From a bacterium (GTDB lineage Bacteria; Hydrothermota; UBA3072; JAPDKE01): a stretch of DNA of 40,375 bases. Under the pieces are notes generated by a model. The model made no database searches and was not told where the DNA came from. It worked only from the letters and a program-made list of their open reading frames with translations. The position numbers and the translations under genes are program-made. Within the stretch, counting starts at the first letter, position 1; each line of letters starts with the position of its first letter. Where the stretch lies: NCBI GenBank assembly GCA_029258725.1, contig JAPDKE010000042.1, forward strand, positions 1 to 40,375. The letters run 5' to 3'. Shown here piece by piece: positions 14,901-23,661 of the stretch.

Positions 14901-17041
14901 TTTCTTCCCTCCCTTGTATAGTAATGTCCATATTTTCCATAGTAGTAATAAGTATAGTAACCTCCCACCTTCTCCACAGGTATTCCATTAAGGACCACGC
15001 CCTTCTTTATTTCAAAGGAGGAAATCCGTGAGAGGGACATCTCCAGGGTTTCTCTTTTCGTATGATAAGACCTTACAACAAGTAAAAGGAGATTTGCATA
15101 TTTGGCAAGTATAAGAGGATCCGTGACCACCATGGGAGGAGAATCCAGTATGACAAACTCAAATCCCTTCTTTGCCTCTTCCATAATCATCTGCATCCTT
15201 TGTGACTCCAGCAACTCAGAGGGGTTTACCGGGACCTCCCCTGCAGGGAGGATATAAAGATTTTGAATGTCTGTCCTCATGATGCTTTCTTTAAAAGAGG
15301 CTTCATTCACAATCACATCGGTTATGCCCCTTTCACATCCTTCATGCTCAAATATCTTGCATATAACAGGTTTTCTCAGGTCTGTGTCTATTATGAGTGT
15401 CTTTTTTCCTGCCTGTGCAAGCGCTATTCCGACATTAACAACCACCGTGGACTTACCTTCCCACGGGATAGAACTTGTTACAAGCACTATTTTTTCTTTC
15501 TCGTGCGCAAGCATGTACTGAATGCTGGTCCTCAAACTCCTGAAGGCTTCTGCAATATAGGATTTTGGCTGGAAATGCGTGATAAGCCTTTCCGATATGT
15601 TTATCGCCTCATCCCTTATCCTTCCTTTTTTCTTCCCTATCAGAGGTATCGTTCCCACCACAGGAATATCGGTTATATGCTCAATATCCCTTTCTATTTT
15701 TATAGTCGTATCGACCAGTTCAATAAAACTTATGCCCGCCATTCCTATAATGAAACCTCCAAAAAGAGCCAGAATGAGTGTGAGTTTTTTCTTGGGTCTT
15801 ATCGGCTTCGATGGAAGATATGCGGTATCCACTATTCTCACATTTCCAATTTTTCCGGCTTCCTGAATTTTAACCTCCTCATATTTTTCTGAAAGCATAC
15901 GATACATGTTTTCGGTCAAAGAGTATTCCCTTTCGAGTCTTGCAAGCTCAACTTCCAGGTCAGGGAGTGCCTTCATGCGCTCCTCATACTCCTTTTTTAC
16001 CTTTTCTATCGCTTCCTTCTTCGCCTCTCTTTCTGCAAGTGCAATTTCCCCATCCACTATCTCTTCTGTCAGCTTGACCGTGTAATCAAGTGGGTCCCCC
16101 CTCACATCCTCCGGTAAAACAATCTCTTTTATCTTTTCTTTCATTAACTCTTTTGTTTCTTCAATTCTCTGTTTGAGTTTTACAACCTTGGGATGGTCTT
16201 CAGAAAGCCCCTGAAGTTTATACATGGTGAGTTCTGTCTCAAGTTTTACAAGCTCCTCTCTCAGAGACTTGAAGAATGGATTGAGAACCTCCCCAAAGTT
16301 TTCCGCAAGTTCTCTTCGGTATCTGGAAAGTTCCCGATGAAGATAATCCATCTTCTCTTTAAGTGTGAGATATTCCACAAGATTTTCATTGTAAAGATTG
16401 TCAAGCTCTGTGAGATTCCTTGCAAGCAGTTTGGTTTCCTCAGAAAGATGCACTATTCCATACTTCTTTTTGAAACTCTTTAAAGCATTCTCCGCCTCCT
16501 TGAGTTTCTTCTCTGTTACAGGAATCTGCTTTTCAAGAAACTCCCTTATAAGCCTCACCTCGCTTGATGCAAATTCTGTGGAGTACTTCACATACTCTTC
16601 TGCTATGACATTTGCAAGGTATGCAGCATCCTGAGGGGAATTTGCTCTTGCCTTAATGGTTATTATATCACTCTCTCCAAATCTTCCCACTATGATGGAC
16701 TTCATCAATGCAGTAACTGGATTTTTTGCCTCAAGTATTTTTATATCTTTCCTTTCTTTCCTTATTTTTTCCACCACTCTCCTGAGGAATTTTTTACTTC
16801 TTATCATTTCTATTTCATTATTCACCATCTGCTCTTCTCTGCCCATATAAAGGTTCGGTCCAACCACCGTGGGCGTATTGAGAACTATAAGAATCTTGGA
16901 TTCTGCTTCATAAAGAGGAGGTGTGATTTTTATGAAGAGAATTGCGAGAAAAAGGGTAACCATGATGGAACCTATAAAAATGTACTTTCTTCTCCTGAAA
17001 ATCTCCTTTATGTAACCAATGTCAAGTGCCTCTTCTCTCAT
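14897..17041 (-). CDS. Wzc/ExoP-type polysaccharide co-polymerase with fused BY-kinase
   Basis: This 714-residue inner-membrane protein has a Wzz domain (TM1 about 19-38, IGSIMVTLFLAILFI), a large periplasmic coiled-coil part, TM2 (about 418-440, LILALFGGFIIGMAGISF) and a cytoplasmic tyrosine-kinase domain. The kinase has Walker A SSIPWEGKSTV (about 520-530), Walker A' TLIIDTDLRKP (about 549), Walker B FVILDSPP (about 627) and a C-terminal tyrosine cluster with eleven Tyr in the last twenty residues or so. BY-kinases cycle autophosphorylation of such a cluster to control chain length and export of exopolysaccharide. It overlaps the SLBB gene by 4 nt. No polymerase, flippase or glycosyltransferase is visible in the window. 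Confidence 0.92.
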   Translation of the reverse strand: MREEALDIGYIKEIFRRRKYIFIGSIMVTLFLAILFIKITPPLYEAESKILIVLNTPTVVGPNLYMGREEQMVNNEIEMIRSKKFLRRVVEKIRKERKDIKILEAKNPVTALMKSIIVGRFGESDIITIKARANSPQDAAYLANVIAEEYVKYSTEFASSEVRLIREFLEKQIPVTEKKLKEAENALKSFKKKYGIVHLSEETKLLARNLTELDNLYNENLVEYLTLKEKMDYLHRELSRYRRELAENFGEVLNPFFKSLREELVKLETELTMYKLQGLSEDHPKVVKLKQRIEETKELMKEKIKEIVLPEDVRGDPLDYTVKLTEEIVDGEIALAEREAKKEAIEKVKKEYEERMKALPDLEVELARLEREYSLTENMYRMLSEKYEEVKIQEAGKIGNVRIVDTAYLPSKPIRPKKKLTLILALFGGFIIGMAGISFIELVDTTIKIERDIEHITDIPVVGTIPLIGKKKGRIRDEAINISERLITHFQPKSYIAEAFRSLRTSIQYMLAHEKEKIVLVTSSIPWEGKSTVVVNVGIALAQAGKKTLIIDTDLRKPVICKIFEHEGCERGITDVIVNEASFKESIMRTDIQNLYILPAGEVPVNPSELLESQRMQMIMEEAKKGFEFVILDSPPMVVTDPLILAKYANLLLLVVRSYHTKRETLEMSLSRISSFEIKKGVVLNGIPVEKVGGYYTYYYYGKYGHYYTREGRK

Positions 17042-17451
17042 GTTCCCTCCTTTCCGAATACCTGATATACCACCGCCACTATCCCAGCAAAAACAGCAAG
17101 CCCTCGTAGAAATTCGTAAATTTTATATCCTGTGCTCTTTCCAACATAGATTATGTCTCCCTGCTCAACAAAGGGAATCTCAATCTTCTTTCCTTTAAGA
17201 TATCCTCCCACATCCACATATTTTATCTCTCCTGCCCTTGTCCCTTTTATAAGCTTTACTTTCCCGAGATCCGCAGATTCCCTGGGACCTCCTGCATAAG
17301 AAATCGCATCTATAACGTCAGAGTTGGGAGGAATACGATATATTCCCGGGTTCCGGACCTCCCCCCATACCCTTACGTGTATGTAAAGTATCTTCTCTGC
17401 CTCTTCATCTCCGGCAGAAAGCAGGAAAAGAGAAAGGAAAAGGATATGCAT
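17038..17451 (-). CDS. SLBB-domain protein of exopolysaccharide export, with C-terminal TM, lacking the Poly_export domain
   Basis: The start is placed at ATG 17451 (MHILFLSLFLLSAG, a signal peptide), because a strong promoter lies directly in front. A longer in-frame TTG at 17472 would lie between the -35 and -10 elements. The 137-residue product has one SLBB/SLBB-like domain (VRVWGEVRNPGIYRIPPNSDVIDAISYAGGP, FVEQGDIIYVG) and a C-terminal hydrophobic segment (YEFLRGLAVFAGIVAVVYQVF). Wza-type exporters normally have an N-terminal Poly_export domain before SLBB; it is absent here. It overlaps the Wzc-like gene, so a role in polysaccharide secretion is likely, possibly as a periplasmic adaptor. 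Confidence 0.85.
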   Translation of the reverse strand: MHILFLSLFLLSAGDEEAEKILYIHVRVWGEVRNPGIYRIPPNSDVIDAISYAGGPRESADLGKVKLIKGTRAGEIKYVDVGGYLKGKKIEIPFVEQGDIIYVGKSTGYKIYEFLRGLAVFAGIVAVVYQVFGKEGT

Positions 17452-17461
17452 GGTCTTTCTG

Positions 17462-17489
17462 ATTATACCCAAATAAAAAGGTATGTCAA
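17462..17489 (-). promoter_or_regulatory. Internal sigma70 promoter driving the SLBB/Wzc genes, leaderless type
   Basis: On the minus strand TTGACA (17489-17484), a 16 bp spacer and a perfect TATAAT (17467-17462) stand 10 nt before ATG 17451, placing the start of transcription about 3-4 nt before the codon. No ribosome site fits in that space. The promoter lies in the gap after the beta-propeller gene. Confidence 0.75.
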
Positions 17490-17492
17490 GCG

Positions 17493-18716
17493 TTATCTCA
17501 AAATCATAATCTTTCTCAGTGTCTTTCCTTCTTTCACAAAGTAGATTCCAGGAGGAGGTTCTCCTTTTATCTTCCTTCCATCAGGGGTGTAAATTTCTCC
17601 TTCCTTATGGAAAAGAAAGATCTTCTCATGATAGGATGTGCAGCGAACACCACCGGGCAGGGAAAGTTTGAAAAGGAGGGCGTCATGGGTATTTGCATAC
17701 CCCTCACCCGCCACGTAAACATTCCCGTAGGGATCTCCTACAATTCCATATCCACAGTCATCGGTTCCATAAAAGAGTGTATCCTCCCACACAATTTCCA
17801 GAGAAGAAGTTGACTTCATCCAGAGAATGTGGTCCCCATCAGGGGAGGAGAAATATCCGGTGGCGTAAACATATTCGGAATCATCAAGAGAGATTCCATA
17901 TCCCCTGCCCCCTCCTCCCGTGAGGATTGTGTCACAGAAAAGCACCTCTCCGGTACTGTCACACTTGACCAGCATCATCCGCTCATACAGACCTACGGTC
18001 GCATACCCTGTCATGTAAATGTCTCCATCAGGAGATATTACAAGGTCATAGAGTTCATCGTATCCACCCCAGTCAAAGGTATCAACATCAACAATATCTC
18101 CAGAAGAAGAAAGGATCATAAGCATCCAGTCATGGTCCCCATCTATATAGGAATAGCCCCCAAGGTATATCCGGGAGGAAGAAATATCAATGGCCTCAGC
18201 GTAGTCGTAATATGCGACATTAAAAGTATCAATACTTATCCTTGCCCCTGTGGTATCATATACCGCAAGAAAGTAATTTGTGCTTGACGAAAGGGGACGC
18301 TGGTAATCACCAAAAACATAAATATTTCCCTCCCTTATCGCAACAGCCCTTGCATAATCTGCATCCCCCAGGTTTATTGTATCACTCCAGACTTCAACCC
18401 CGGGAGATCCAAAACCCACAATCCATGCATCTATCCCTATTCCCGGAGACGTATACCCAACAGCCACCGTAAAATGCCCCCCGCATGCAACATCGCAAAA
18501 TGCATTGTCGGTTCCAGGACCCAAAATCGCGGTTGCCGGGACATCTCCTGAAGGAGAATACCATCTCACCACTCCCTCCCTCTCGCTCCCGGTGTATGTA
18601 TAACCTGCAGCCACAACGTAACCCCCTTCGTGCCATGAAATTCCCCTCCATCCATCATCCCCTCCTCTATCAAGGGTATCCGCCCATGAAAGGTTATAGA
18701 AAAAGAGAAAAAGCAT
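17493..18716 (-). CDS. Secreted beta-propeller-like protein with C-terminal sorting tail
   Basis: This 407-residue protein begins with a hydrophobic signal peptide (MLFLFFYNLSWA) and contains at least six repeats of about 45-50 residues with patterns such as GNIYVFGDYQ, SRIYLGGYSYIDGDHDW, GDIYMTGYATVG, EYVYATGYFSSPDGDH and GNVYVAGEGYANTHDA. This is the SBBP/delta-60 type of propeller blade. The C-terminus (EGEIYTPDGRKIKGEPPPGIYFVKEGKTLRKIMILR, read in pieces) is a short form of the Por-type sorting domain. ATG 18716 follows AATAGGAGG, and the gene starts 9 nt after the uvrA stop. It is probably a surface or extracellular protein; the ligand is unknown. Confidence 0.85.
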   Translation of the reverse strand: MLFLFFYNLSWADTLDRGGDDGWRGISWHEGGYVVAAGYTYTGSEREGVVRWYSPSGDVPATAILGPGTDNAFCDVACGGHFTVAVGYTSPGIGIDAWIVGFGSPGVEVWSDTINLGDADYARAVAIREGNIYVFGDYQRPLSSSTNYFLAVYDTTGARISIDTFNVAYYDYAEAIDISSSRIYLGGYSYIDGDHDWMLMILSSSGDIVDVDTFDWGGYDELYDLVISPDGDIYMTGYATVGLYERMMLVKCDSTGEVLFCDTILTGGGGRGYGISLDDSEYVYATGYFSSPDGDHILWMKSTSSLEIVWEDTLFYGTDDCGYGIVGDPYGNVYVAGEGYANTHDALLFKLSLPGGVRCTSYHEKIFLFHKEGEIYTPDGRKIKGEPPPGIYFVKEGKTLRKIMILR

Positions 18717-18725
18717 GATAACCTC

Positions 18726-21473
18726 CTATTTTAATTCCTCCTTTAAAAATTTTCCCGTGTAGGAATGGGGACAGCAGGCAACCTCTTCAGGTGGACCTTC
18801 ACAAACTATCCTTCCTCCCTCCTCCCCTCCCTCAGGTCCCAGGTCTATTATCCAGTCGCAGCACTTTATCACATCCAGGTTGTGTTCTATTACAACGACC
18901 GTATTCCCCCTGTCAACGAGACGCTGGAGAACCTCAAGAAGGAGTCTTACATCCTCAAAATGCAGTCCTGTTGTTGGCTCATCCAGAATGTAGAGGGTCC
19001 TTCCTGTTCCAACCTTTGAAAGTTCCCTTGCAAGTTTGACCCTCTGTGCCTCTCCCCCTGAAAGGGTGGGGGCTGGTTGACCGAGTTTTATGTATCCGAG
19101 ACCAACATCGTGCAAAAGTTGGAGTTTCCTCTTTATCTGTGGAATTGCATCAAAAAACTCAAGTGCCTCGTCCACTGTCATTTCAAGCACATCCGCAATG
19201 TTTTTCCCCTTGTACTTCACCTCAAGGGTTTCCTTATTGTACCTCCTTCCCTTGCATACCTCACAGGGGATGTAAACATCAGGAAGGAAGTGCATTTCTA
19301 TCTTCACCATCCCATCCCCCTGGCACGCCTCACATCTTCCTCCCCTCACATTGAAGGAAAACCTTCCCGGCCTGTATCCTCTTATTTTTGCCTCGGGTAA
19401 GGAGGCATAGAACTCCCTTATCGGAGTGAAGGCTCCGGTGTAGGTTGCGGGATTTGAGCGAGGGGTTCTACCTATGGGAGACTGATCAATGTTTATAACC
19501 TTGTCTATGTGCTCAATCCCCTTTATTTCATCATGTTCACCGGGAAGATGCCTTGAACCGTGGAATTTCCGTGCAAGTGCCCGGTAGAGAATGTCTATAA
19601 GAAGGGTGCTCTTGCCTGAACCTGAAACCCCGGTGATGCATACAAATAAACCCAGGGGAATTTTCACGTGTATGTTTTTTAAATTGTTTGCCCTTGCTCC
19701 CACTATTTCAATATATTTTCCCTTTGGTTTTCTCCTCTTTTGCGGAACCGGTATTTTTCTCTTGCCCGAAAGATACGCCCCTGTGATTGACCTCTTAACT
19801 TTTTTTATATCCTCAGGCTTCCCTGTTGCAACAACATACCCTCCCTTCTCCCCTGCTCCTGGCCCCAGGTCTATAACCCAGTCTGCCGAAAGAATCGTTT
19901 CCTTATCGTGTTCAACCACAACAATGGTATTTCCCAAGTCCCTCAATTCCTTAAGGGTTGCAATGAGTCTCTTTATATCCCTTGGATGCAGACCTATGCT
20001 TGGCTCATCCAGGATGTATATTATACCTGTGAGTCCAGAACCTATCTGGGTTGAAAGATGCACCCTCTGTGCCTCTCCACCTGCAAGGGTCTCGGTTGGT
20101 CTGTCAAGGGTGAGGTAATCAAGCCCCACATCCACCAGGAACTGCAATCTTCTCTTTATCTCCCTTATGAGTTCCCTTGCAATCATTTTTTCCCTCTCCC
20201 CAAGTCTCAATCCTTCAAAAAACTTAAGCGCCTCCTTTACTGTCATTCTCACAACATCATAAATGTTTTTCCCACCTATTTTAACTGAAAGTGCCTCCTT
20301 CCTCAGTCTTGCCCCCTTACATGCAGGGCATGGCTGGATTGACATGTACTTCTCTATCTCATACCTTACCCAGTCGGACTCTGTCTCCCTGTATCTTCTT
20401 TCAAGATAGGGTATTATTCCCTCAACCAAGTCGTCTCCGTAAAGGATTATCTCCTTCTCTCTTTCCTTAAGATTTTCCCATGGGGTCTGGAGGTCTATTC
20501 TGTATTTTCTTGAAAGGTATCTCAGGGTATCGTAAATCCTTCCCCTGGGCTCACCCACGGGTCCTATCGCCCCCTCCATTATGGATAAGGCGGGATTTAT
20601 TATGAGCAATTCCGGGTCTATCTCCATTTTTGTTCCAAGACCAGAGCACACCCTGCACGCCCCGTAGGGGGAATTGAAGGAAAACAGCCTGGGTTCTATC
20701 TCGGGGTAGTCTATTCCACATAAGAGACACGCAAGTCTCTCACTGAACAGCTCCTCTTCCTCTCCCTTTTTTATTATCACATACCCATCGGATTCGGAAA
20801 GTGCGGTCTCTATGGACTGGGAAAGCCTTGAGCGTATTCCTTCCTTTATCCTTATCCTGTCAACCACTATCTCTATTGTATGTTTTTTATTCTTTTCAAG
20901 CGCGGGAACCTCCTCAAGGGAATATATCTCCCCATCCACCCTCACCCTCAAAAACCCCTTTTTCATTAACTTCTCAAATAGGTCCCTGTATTCCCCCTTC
21001 TTTCCCCGAATGACGGGGGATAGAATCTCTATCCTGGTTCCCTCCCCATACTTCTCAACCCTGTCCACTATCTGGTCAAGGGTCTGGGATGTCACCTCCC
21101 TTCCACACTTATAACAGTAAACCTTTCCTATTCTTGCAAAGAGGACCCTGAGATAGTCGTAAATTTCCGTTACCGTTGCAACCGTTGAGCGTGGATTTTT
21201 TGATACTTTTCGCTGCTCAATGGATATTGCAGGAGAGAGCCCCTCTATCTTTTCAACATCTGGCTTCTCCATTATTCCCAGAAACTGCCTTGCGTAAGCA
21301 GAAAGGGATTCAACATATCTCCTCTGTCCTTCAGCATAAAGTGTATCGAATGCAAGGGAGGACTTTCCTGAACCGGAAATACCCGTTATCACAACAAATC
21401 TATTTCTGGGGATGTCCACATCAATATTCTTGAGGTTGTGGACCCTCGCTCCCCTTATTCTTATTGCATCCAT
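18726..21473 (-). CDS. uvrA: Excinuclease ABC subunit A
   Basis: This 915-residue protein has the two ABC ATPase halves of UvrA: Walker [10 protein letters not shown] (about 31-39) and [12 protein letters not shown] signatures [11 protein letters not shown] and [11 protein letters not shown], and Walker B ILDEP in both. Zinc-binding cysteines are visible (CLLC...CRVC and CEAC...CEVC), with the UvrB-interaction and DNA-binding regions between. It recognises bulky DNA lesions in nucleotide-excision repair. The start codon lies only 12 nt after tRNA-Pro. The intervening bases are T-rich with no Shine-Dalgarno sequence, so translation initiation must be atypical or weak. Confidence 0.98.
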   Translation of the reverse strand: MDAIRIRGARVHNLKNIDVDIPRNRFVVITGISGSGKSSLAFDTLYAEGQRRYVESLSAYARQFLGIMEKPDVEKIEGLSPAISIEQRKVSKNPRSTVATVTEIYDYLRVLFARIGKVYCYKCGREVTSQTLDQIVDRVEKYGEGTRIEILSPVIRGKKGEYRDLFEKLMKKGFLRVRVDGEIYSLEEVPALEKNKKHTIEIVVDRIRIKEGIRSRLSQSIETALSESDGYVIIKKGEEEELFSERLACLLCGIDYPEIEPRLFSFNSPYGACRVCSGLGTKMEIDPELLIINPALSIMEGAIGPVGEPRGRIYDTLRYLSRKYRIDLQTPWENLKEREKEIILYGDDLVEGIIPYLERRYRETESDWVRYEIEKYMSIQPCPACKGARLRKEALSVKIGGKNIYDVVRMTVKEALKFFEGLRLGEREKMIARELIREIKRRLQFLVDVGLDYLTLDRPTETLAGGEAQRVHLSTQIGSGLTGIIYILDEPSIGLHPRDIKRLIATLKELRDLGNTIVVVEHDKETILSADWVIDLGPGAGEKGGYVVATGKPEDIKKVKRSITGAYLSGKRKIPVPQKRRKPKGKYIEIVGARANNLKNIHVKIPLGLFVCITGVSGSGKSTLLIDILYRALARKFHGSRHLPGEHDEIKGIEHIDKVINIDQSPIGRTPRSNPATYTGAFTPIREFYASLPEAKIRGYRPGRFSFNVRGGRCEACQGDGMVKIEMHFLPDVYIPCEVCKGRRYNKETLEVKYKGKNIADVLEMTVDEALEFFDAIPQIKRKLQLLHDVGLGYIKLGQPAPTLSGGEAQRVKLARELSKVGTGRTLYILDEPTTGLHFEDVRLLLEVLQRLVDRGNTVVVIEHNLDVIKCCDWIIDLGPEGGEEGGRIVCEGPPEEVACCPHSYTGKFLKEELK

Positions 21474-21485
21474 TTAAGAAAAAAG

Positions 21486-21560
21486 TCGGGGCGAGTGGAT
21501 TTGAACCACCGACCTCCTGCTCCCAAGGCAGGCGCGCTAACCAGGCTGCGCTACGCCCCG
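21486..21560 (-). tRNA. tRNA-Pro(UGG)
   Basis: Read on the minus strand, CGGGGCG (5' acceptor) pairs with CGCCCCG, followed by discriminator A. The D-arm GCGC-AGCCTGGTTA-GCGC, the anticodon arm CCTGC-CTTGGGA-GCAGG with anticodon TGG, and the T-arm GGTGG-TTCAAAT-CCACT are all intact. The 3' CCA is not encoded. The 5' part overlaps the 3' end of rdgB by 24 nt, and the 3' end lies 12 nt before uvrA. Confidence 0.96.
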
Positions 21561-22121
21561 ACGAAGATATTCAAAAGCCTTTGAAAATGCAAGAAATCTA
21601 TGCGATATACGGTTCTTCTCCTCCGGCAGGAGTTCGGCAAGGGTCTTATCCATACCGAAAGGACGAAAAACAGGGTCGTATCCAAAGCCGTAAGTCCCTC
21701 TCTCCTCTTCGATTATCTCACCCTCAAGCACTCCCTCAAAAAGCCTTTCTTCCTCTCCATTCACCAGCGCAACCACAGTCCTGAATCTTGCCCTTCTGTC
21801 CTTCACCCCCTTCATCTCCTGAAGCAGCTTTCTCACGTTATCCTTATATCCACCGCCACTGTATCTTGCAGAGTGGACCCCCGGTCTTCCTTCAAGTGCA
21901 TACACCTCAAGCACCGTATCGTCCGCAAGAGTTGGTATCCCGCTTATCCTGTAACCTTCCCTTGCCTTTATAAGGGCGTTCTCCTCCGCTGTCTCTCCTG
22001 TTTCATGTATATCTATTTTTTCAGAAAAGTCAAGCAAGGAAACAAGCTCAAAACCCGGTCCCGCTATTTCCTTTATCTCACGGAGTTTATCGGGATTCCG
22101 GGTTGCTATGAGTATCCTCAC
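21537..22121 (-). CDS. rdgB: RdgB/HAM1-family XTP/dITP diphosphatase
   Basis: This 194-residue protein shows the family landmarks: MRILIATRNPDKLREIKEI, ETAEENALIKAREGY, LADDTVLEVYALEGRPGVHSARYSG, TYGFGYDPVFRP and KNRISHR. It hydrolyses non-canonical purine nucleoside triphosphates (dITP, XTP) to monophosphates, cleaning the nucleotide pool. The usual ADDSGLxVDAL reads ADDTVLEVYAL, a mild departure near the metal site. The natural end of the family fold is around AFSKAFEYL; the last eight codons (RRGVAQPG-type ending) and the TAG stop are read out of the tRNA-Pro gene. ATG overlaps the SPOR gene stop by 4 nt. Confidence 0.93.
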   Translation of the reverse strand: MRILIATRNPDKLREIKEIAGPGFELVSLLDFSEKIDIHETGETAEENALIKAREGYRISGIPTLADDTVLEVYALEGRPGVHSARYSGGGYKDNVRKLLQEMKGVKDRRARFRTVVALVNGEEERLFEGVLEGEIIEEERGTYGFGYDPVFRPFGMDKTLAELLPEEKNRISHRFLAFSKAFEYLRRGVAQPG

Positions 22122-22639
22122 GGAGAGATCTCACACTCCACGATAAACGCATCGTAATACCCGAAGGATTTCGCTCTCTCCTTGCACGCCTCCGCCTCTT
22201 CCCTTGTAAGGAAGTCCCCGACCCTTACCTTGTAGTATCCATCTATGAACTCAACATAAACAGGCTCAACAAATTTGAGTCTTGCCTCCTCTGCACGTTT
22301 CTGTGCATTTGCCTCTACGGAGAATGCACCAATCTGCACCCTGAACCCGATCTTTGGACCAGGAGGTGGGGGAGGTGGAGTCTCAACGGTTGTTTCAGCG
22401 GTTGCAGGGGGGGTCTCTTCGGTTACTGCAGGTGCGGTTGTTTCTTCGGTTACTGCCGGTGTTTCCTCAACCACGGCTGCTTCTTCAGCTGGTGTTTCCT
22501 CCACAACGACCTCCTCAGCCGGTGCCTCCTCAACAACAACAGCCTCTTCCTCAAACTCAATCTCTCCTGCTCCTTCCTCGGTTGCCCTTGCACATCCAAA
22601 GACAAAGAGTAATGCGGACAAAAGCATAAGGTAACGCAT
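22118..22639 (-). CDS. SPOR-domain lipoprotein with Glu/Pro/Thr-rich linker
   Basis: The start is set at ATG 22639, which has AAAGGAGGTCAT directly ahead. An in-frame ATG 33 nt further upstream has no better signal and would spoil the leader peptide. The 173-residue product has a lipoprotein signal (LLSALLFVFGC, Cys17), a low-complexity linker of repeated VEETPAEEA/VTEETP units ending in PPPPPPG, and a C-terminal SPOR domain (FRVQIGAFSVEANAQKRAEEA, YYKVRVGDFLTREEAEA). SPOR domains bind denuded septal peptidoglycan, so it probably localises to the division site or the envelope. Confidence 0.88.
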   Translation of the reverse strand: MRYLMLLSALLFVFGCARATEEGAGEIEFEEEAVVVEEAPAEEVVVEETPAEEAAVVEETPAVTEETTAPAVTEETPPATAETTVETPPPPPPGPKIGFRVQIGAFSVEANAQKRAEEARLKFVEPVYVEFIDGYYKVRVGDFLTREEAEACKERAKSFGYYDAFIVECEISP

Positions 22640-22653
22640 ATGACCTCCTTTTT

Positions 22654-23661
22654 TTAAAGATATTCCTTCCATCCCCTTTCCCTTAACATGGAAAGGAGTT
22701 CCTTTACCTCCTGAGCATATTTCTTCTTCATAACAAGCGTTGCATCAGGGGTATGGACCACAACCGCATCCTCAATTCCCATAACCCCAACAACCCCATC
22801 CTTTGCATATATTATACATTCCCTTGTATCCTTTCCAGCCCATCTTCCCACCACAACATTTCCATTTTCATCCTTCGGGTTTATCCTTTCAAGGGCTCCC
22901 CAGTTCCCCACATCGTCCCAGGGAAAGGTTGCCCTGACAACCCTCACCCTTTTTGAATGCTCCATCACACCATAGTCTATGGAAATTGGTTTCCCTTTTG
23001 TATACATTCCCTCCACATCCTCCCTCTCCACCTCTTCCCTTATATCAGGCATGTTCTCCTTTATCTCCTCCAGAATAACATCCGCCCTCCACTCAAACAT
23101 TCCGGAGTTCCATAAAAAGTTTCCTTTCTTCAGAAATTCCAGAGCCTGCTTGAAATTTGGTTTTTCGGTAAATCTCTTAACCTCGTAAACCCCATCCTTT
23201 ATTTCCTTACCCATCTCTATGTATCCATATCCGGTCTCAGGTCTTGTGGGGGTTACTCCAAAGGTAACAAGATATCCCTCTTTTGCCGATTCCTCTCCCT
23301 TTTTCATTGTCTCAACCCACGCATCCACATCCCCAACCCAGTGGTCCGAAGGAAGAACACACATAACCCCCTCAGGGTCCCTCTTTTTAACCCAGAATGC
23401 GCCAAGGGCAACCGCATAAAGTGTGTTCATTCCCTTCGGTTCATAAATAACATTCAGGTCCATATTTTCCAGATATTCCCTCAATATCTCGGTTGCGACA
23501 ACCACCACATTTTCCTCAGGAACAAATCTTTTAACCCTCTCAAGGGTAAGCTCTAACATGGAGGATTCTCCAGTGAGGGAGAGAAACTGCTTTGGTCTTT
23601 TCTCCCTTGAAAGAGGCCAGAATCTTTCACCCTTTCCTCCTGCCAGGATAACCGCAAACAT
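22654..23661 (-). CDS. manC: Mannose-1-phosphate guanylyltransferase
   Basis: This 335-residue nucleotidyltransferase has the signature FAVILAGGKGERFWPLSRE and KRPKQFLSL at the N-terminus, SDHWV for metal binding, TFGVTPTRPETGYGYIE, and FTEKP and WNSGMF motifs characteristic of GDP-mannose pyrophosphorylases. It makes GDP-mannose from mannose-1-P and GTP, a precursor for exopolysaccharide or glycans, which fits the Wzc/SLBB genes further down the same gene train. The C-terminal isomerase domain of bifunctional ManC is absent, so it is the short monofunctional form. The start overlaps the preceding gene by one base (TGATG). Confidence 0.94.
   Translation of the reverse strand: MFAVILAGGKGERFWPLSREKRPKQFLSLTGESSMLELTLERVKRFVPEENVVVVATEILREYLENMDLNVIYEPKGMNTLYAVALGAFWVKKRDPEGVMCVLPSDHWVGDVDAWVETMKKGEESAKEGYLVTFGVTPTRPETGYGYIEMGKEIKDGVYEVKRFTEKPNFKQALEFLKKGNFLWNSGMFEWRADVILEEIKENMPDIREEVEREDVEGMYTKGKPISIDYGVMEHSKRVRVVRATFPWDDVGNWGALERINPKDENGNVVVGRWAGKDTRECIIYAKDGVVGVMGIEDAVVVHTPDATLVMKKKYAQEVKELLSMLRERGWKEYL

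Noticed and set aside
17451-17472. Upstream TTG start for the SLBB protein
   Set aside because: The TTG lies between the -35 and -10 boxes of a strong promoter, and the ATG at 17451 gives a proper signal peptide.
22370-22560. Possible CRISPR or DNA repeat in the GAAACAAC/GTTTCC-rich stretch
   Set aside because: The repeats are imperfect, in-frame codon repeats encoding the Glu/Pro/Thr linker of the SPOR lipoprotein, with no spacers.
22640-22672. Upstream ATG for the SPOR lipoprotein
   Set aside because: It would place 11 extra charged/polar residues ahead of the lipoprotein signal; ATG 22639 has a near-perfect ribosome site.
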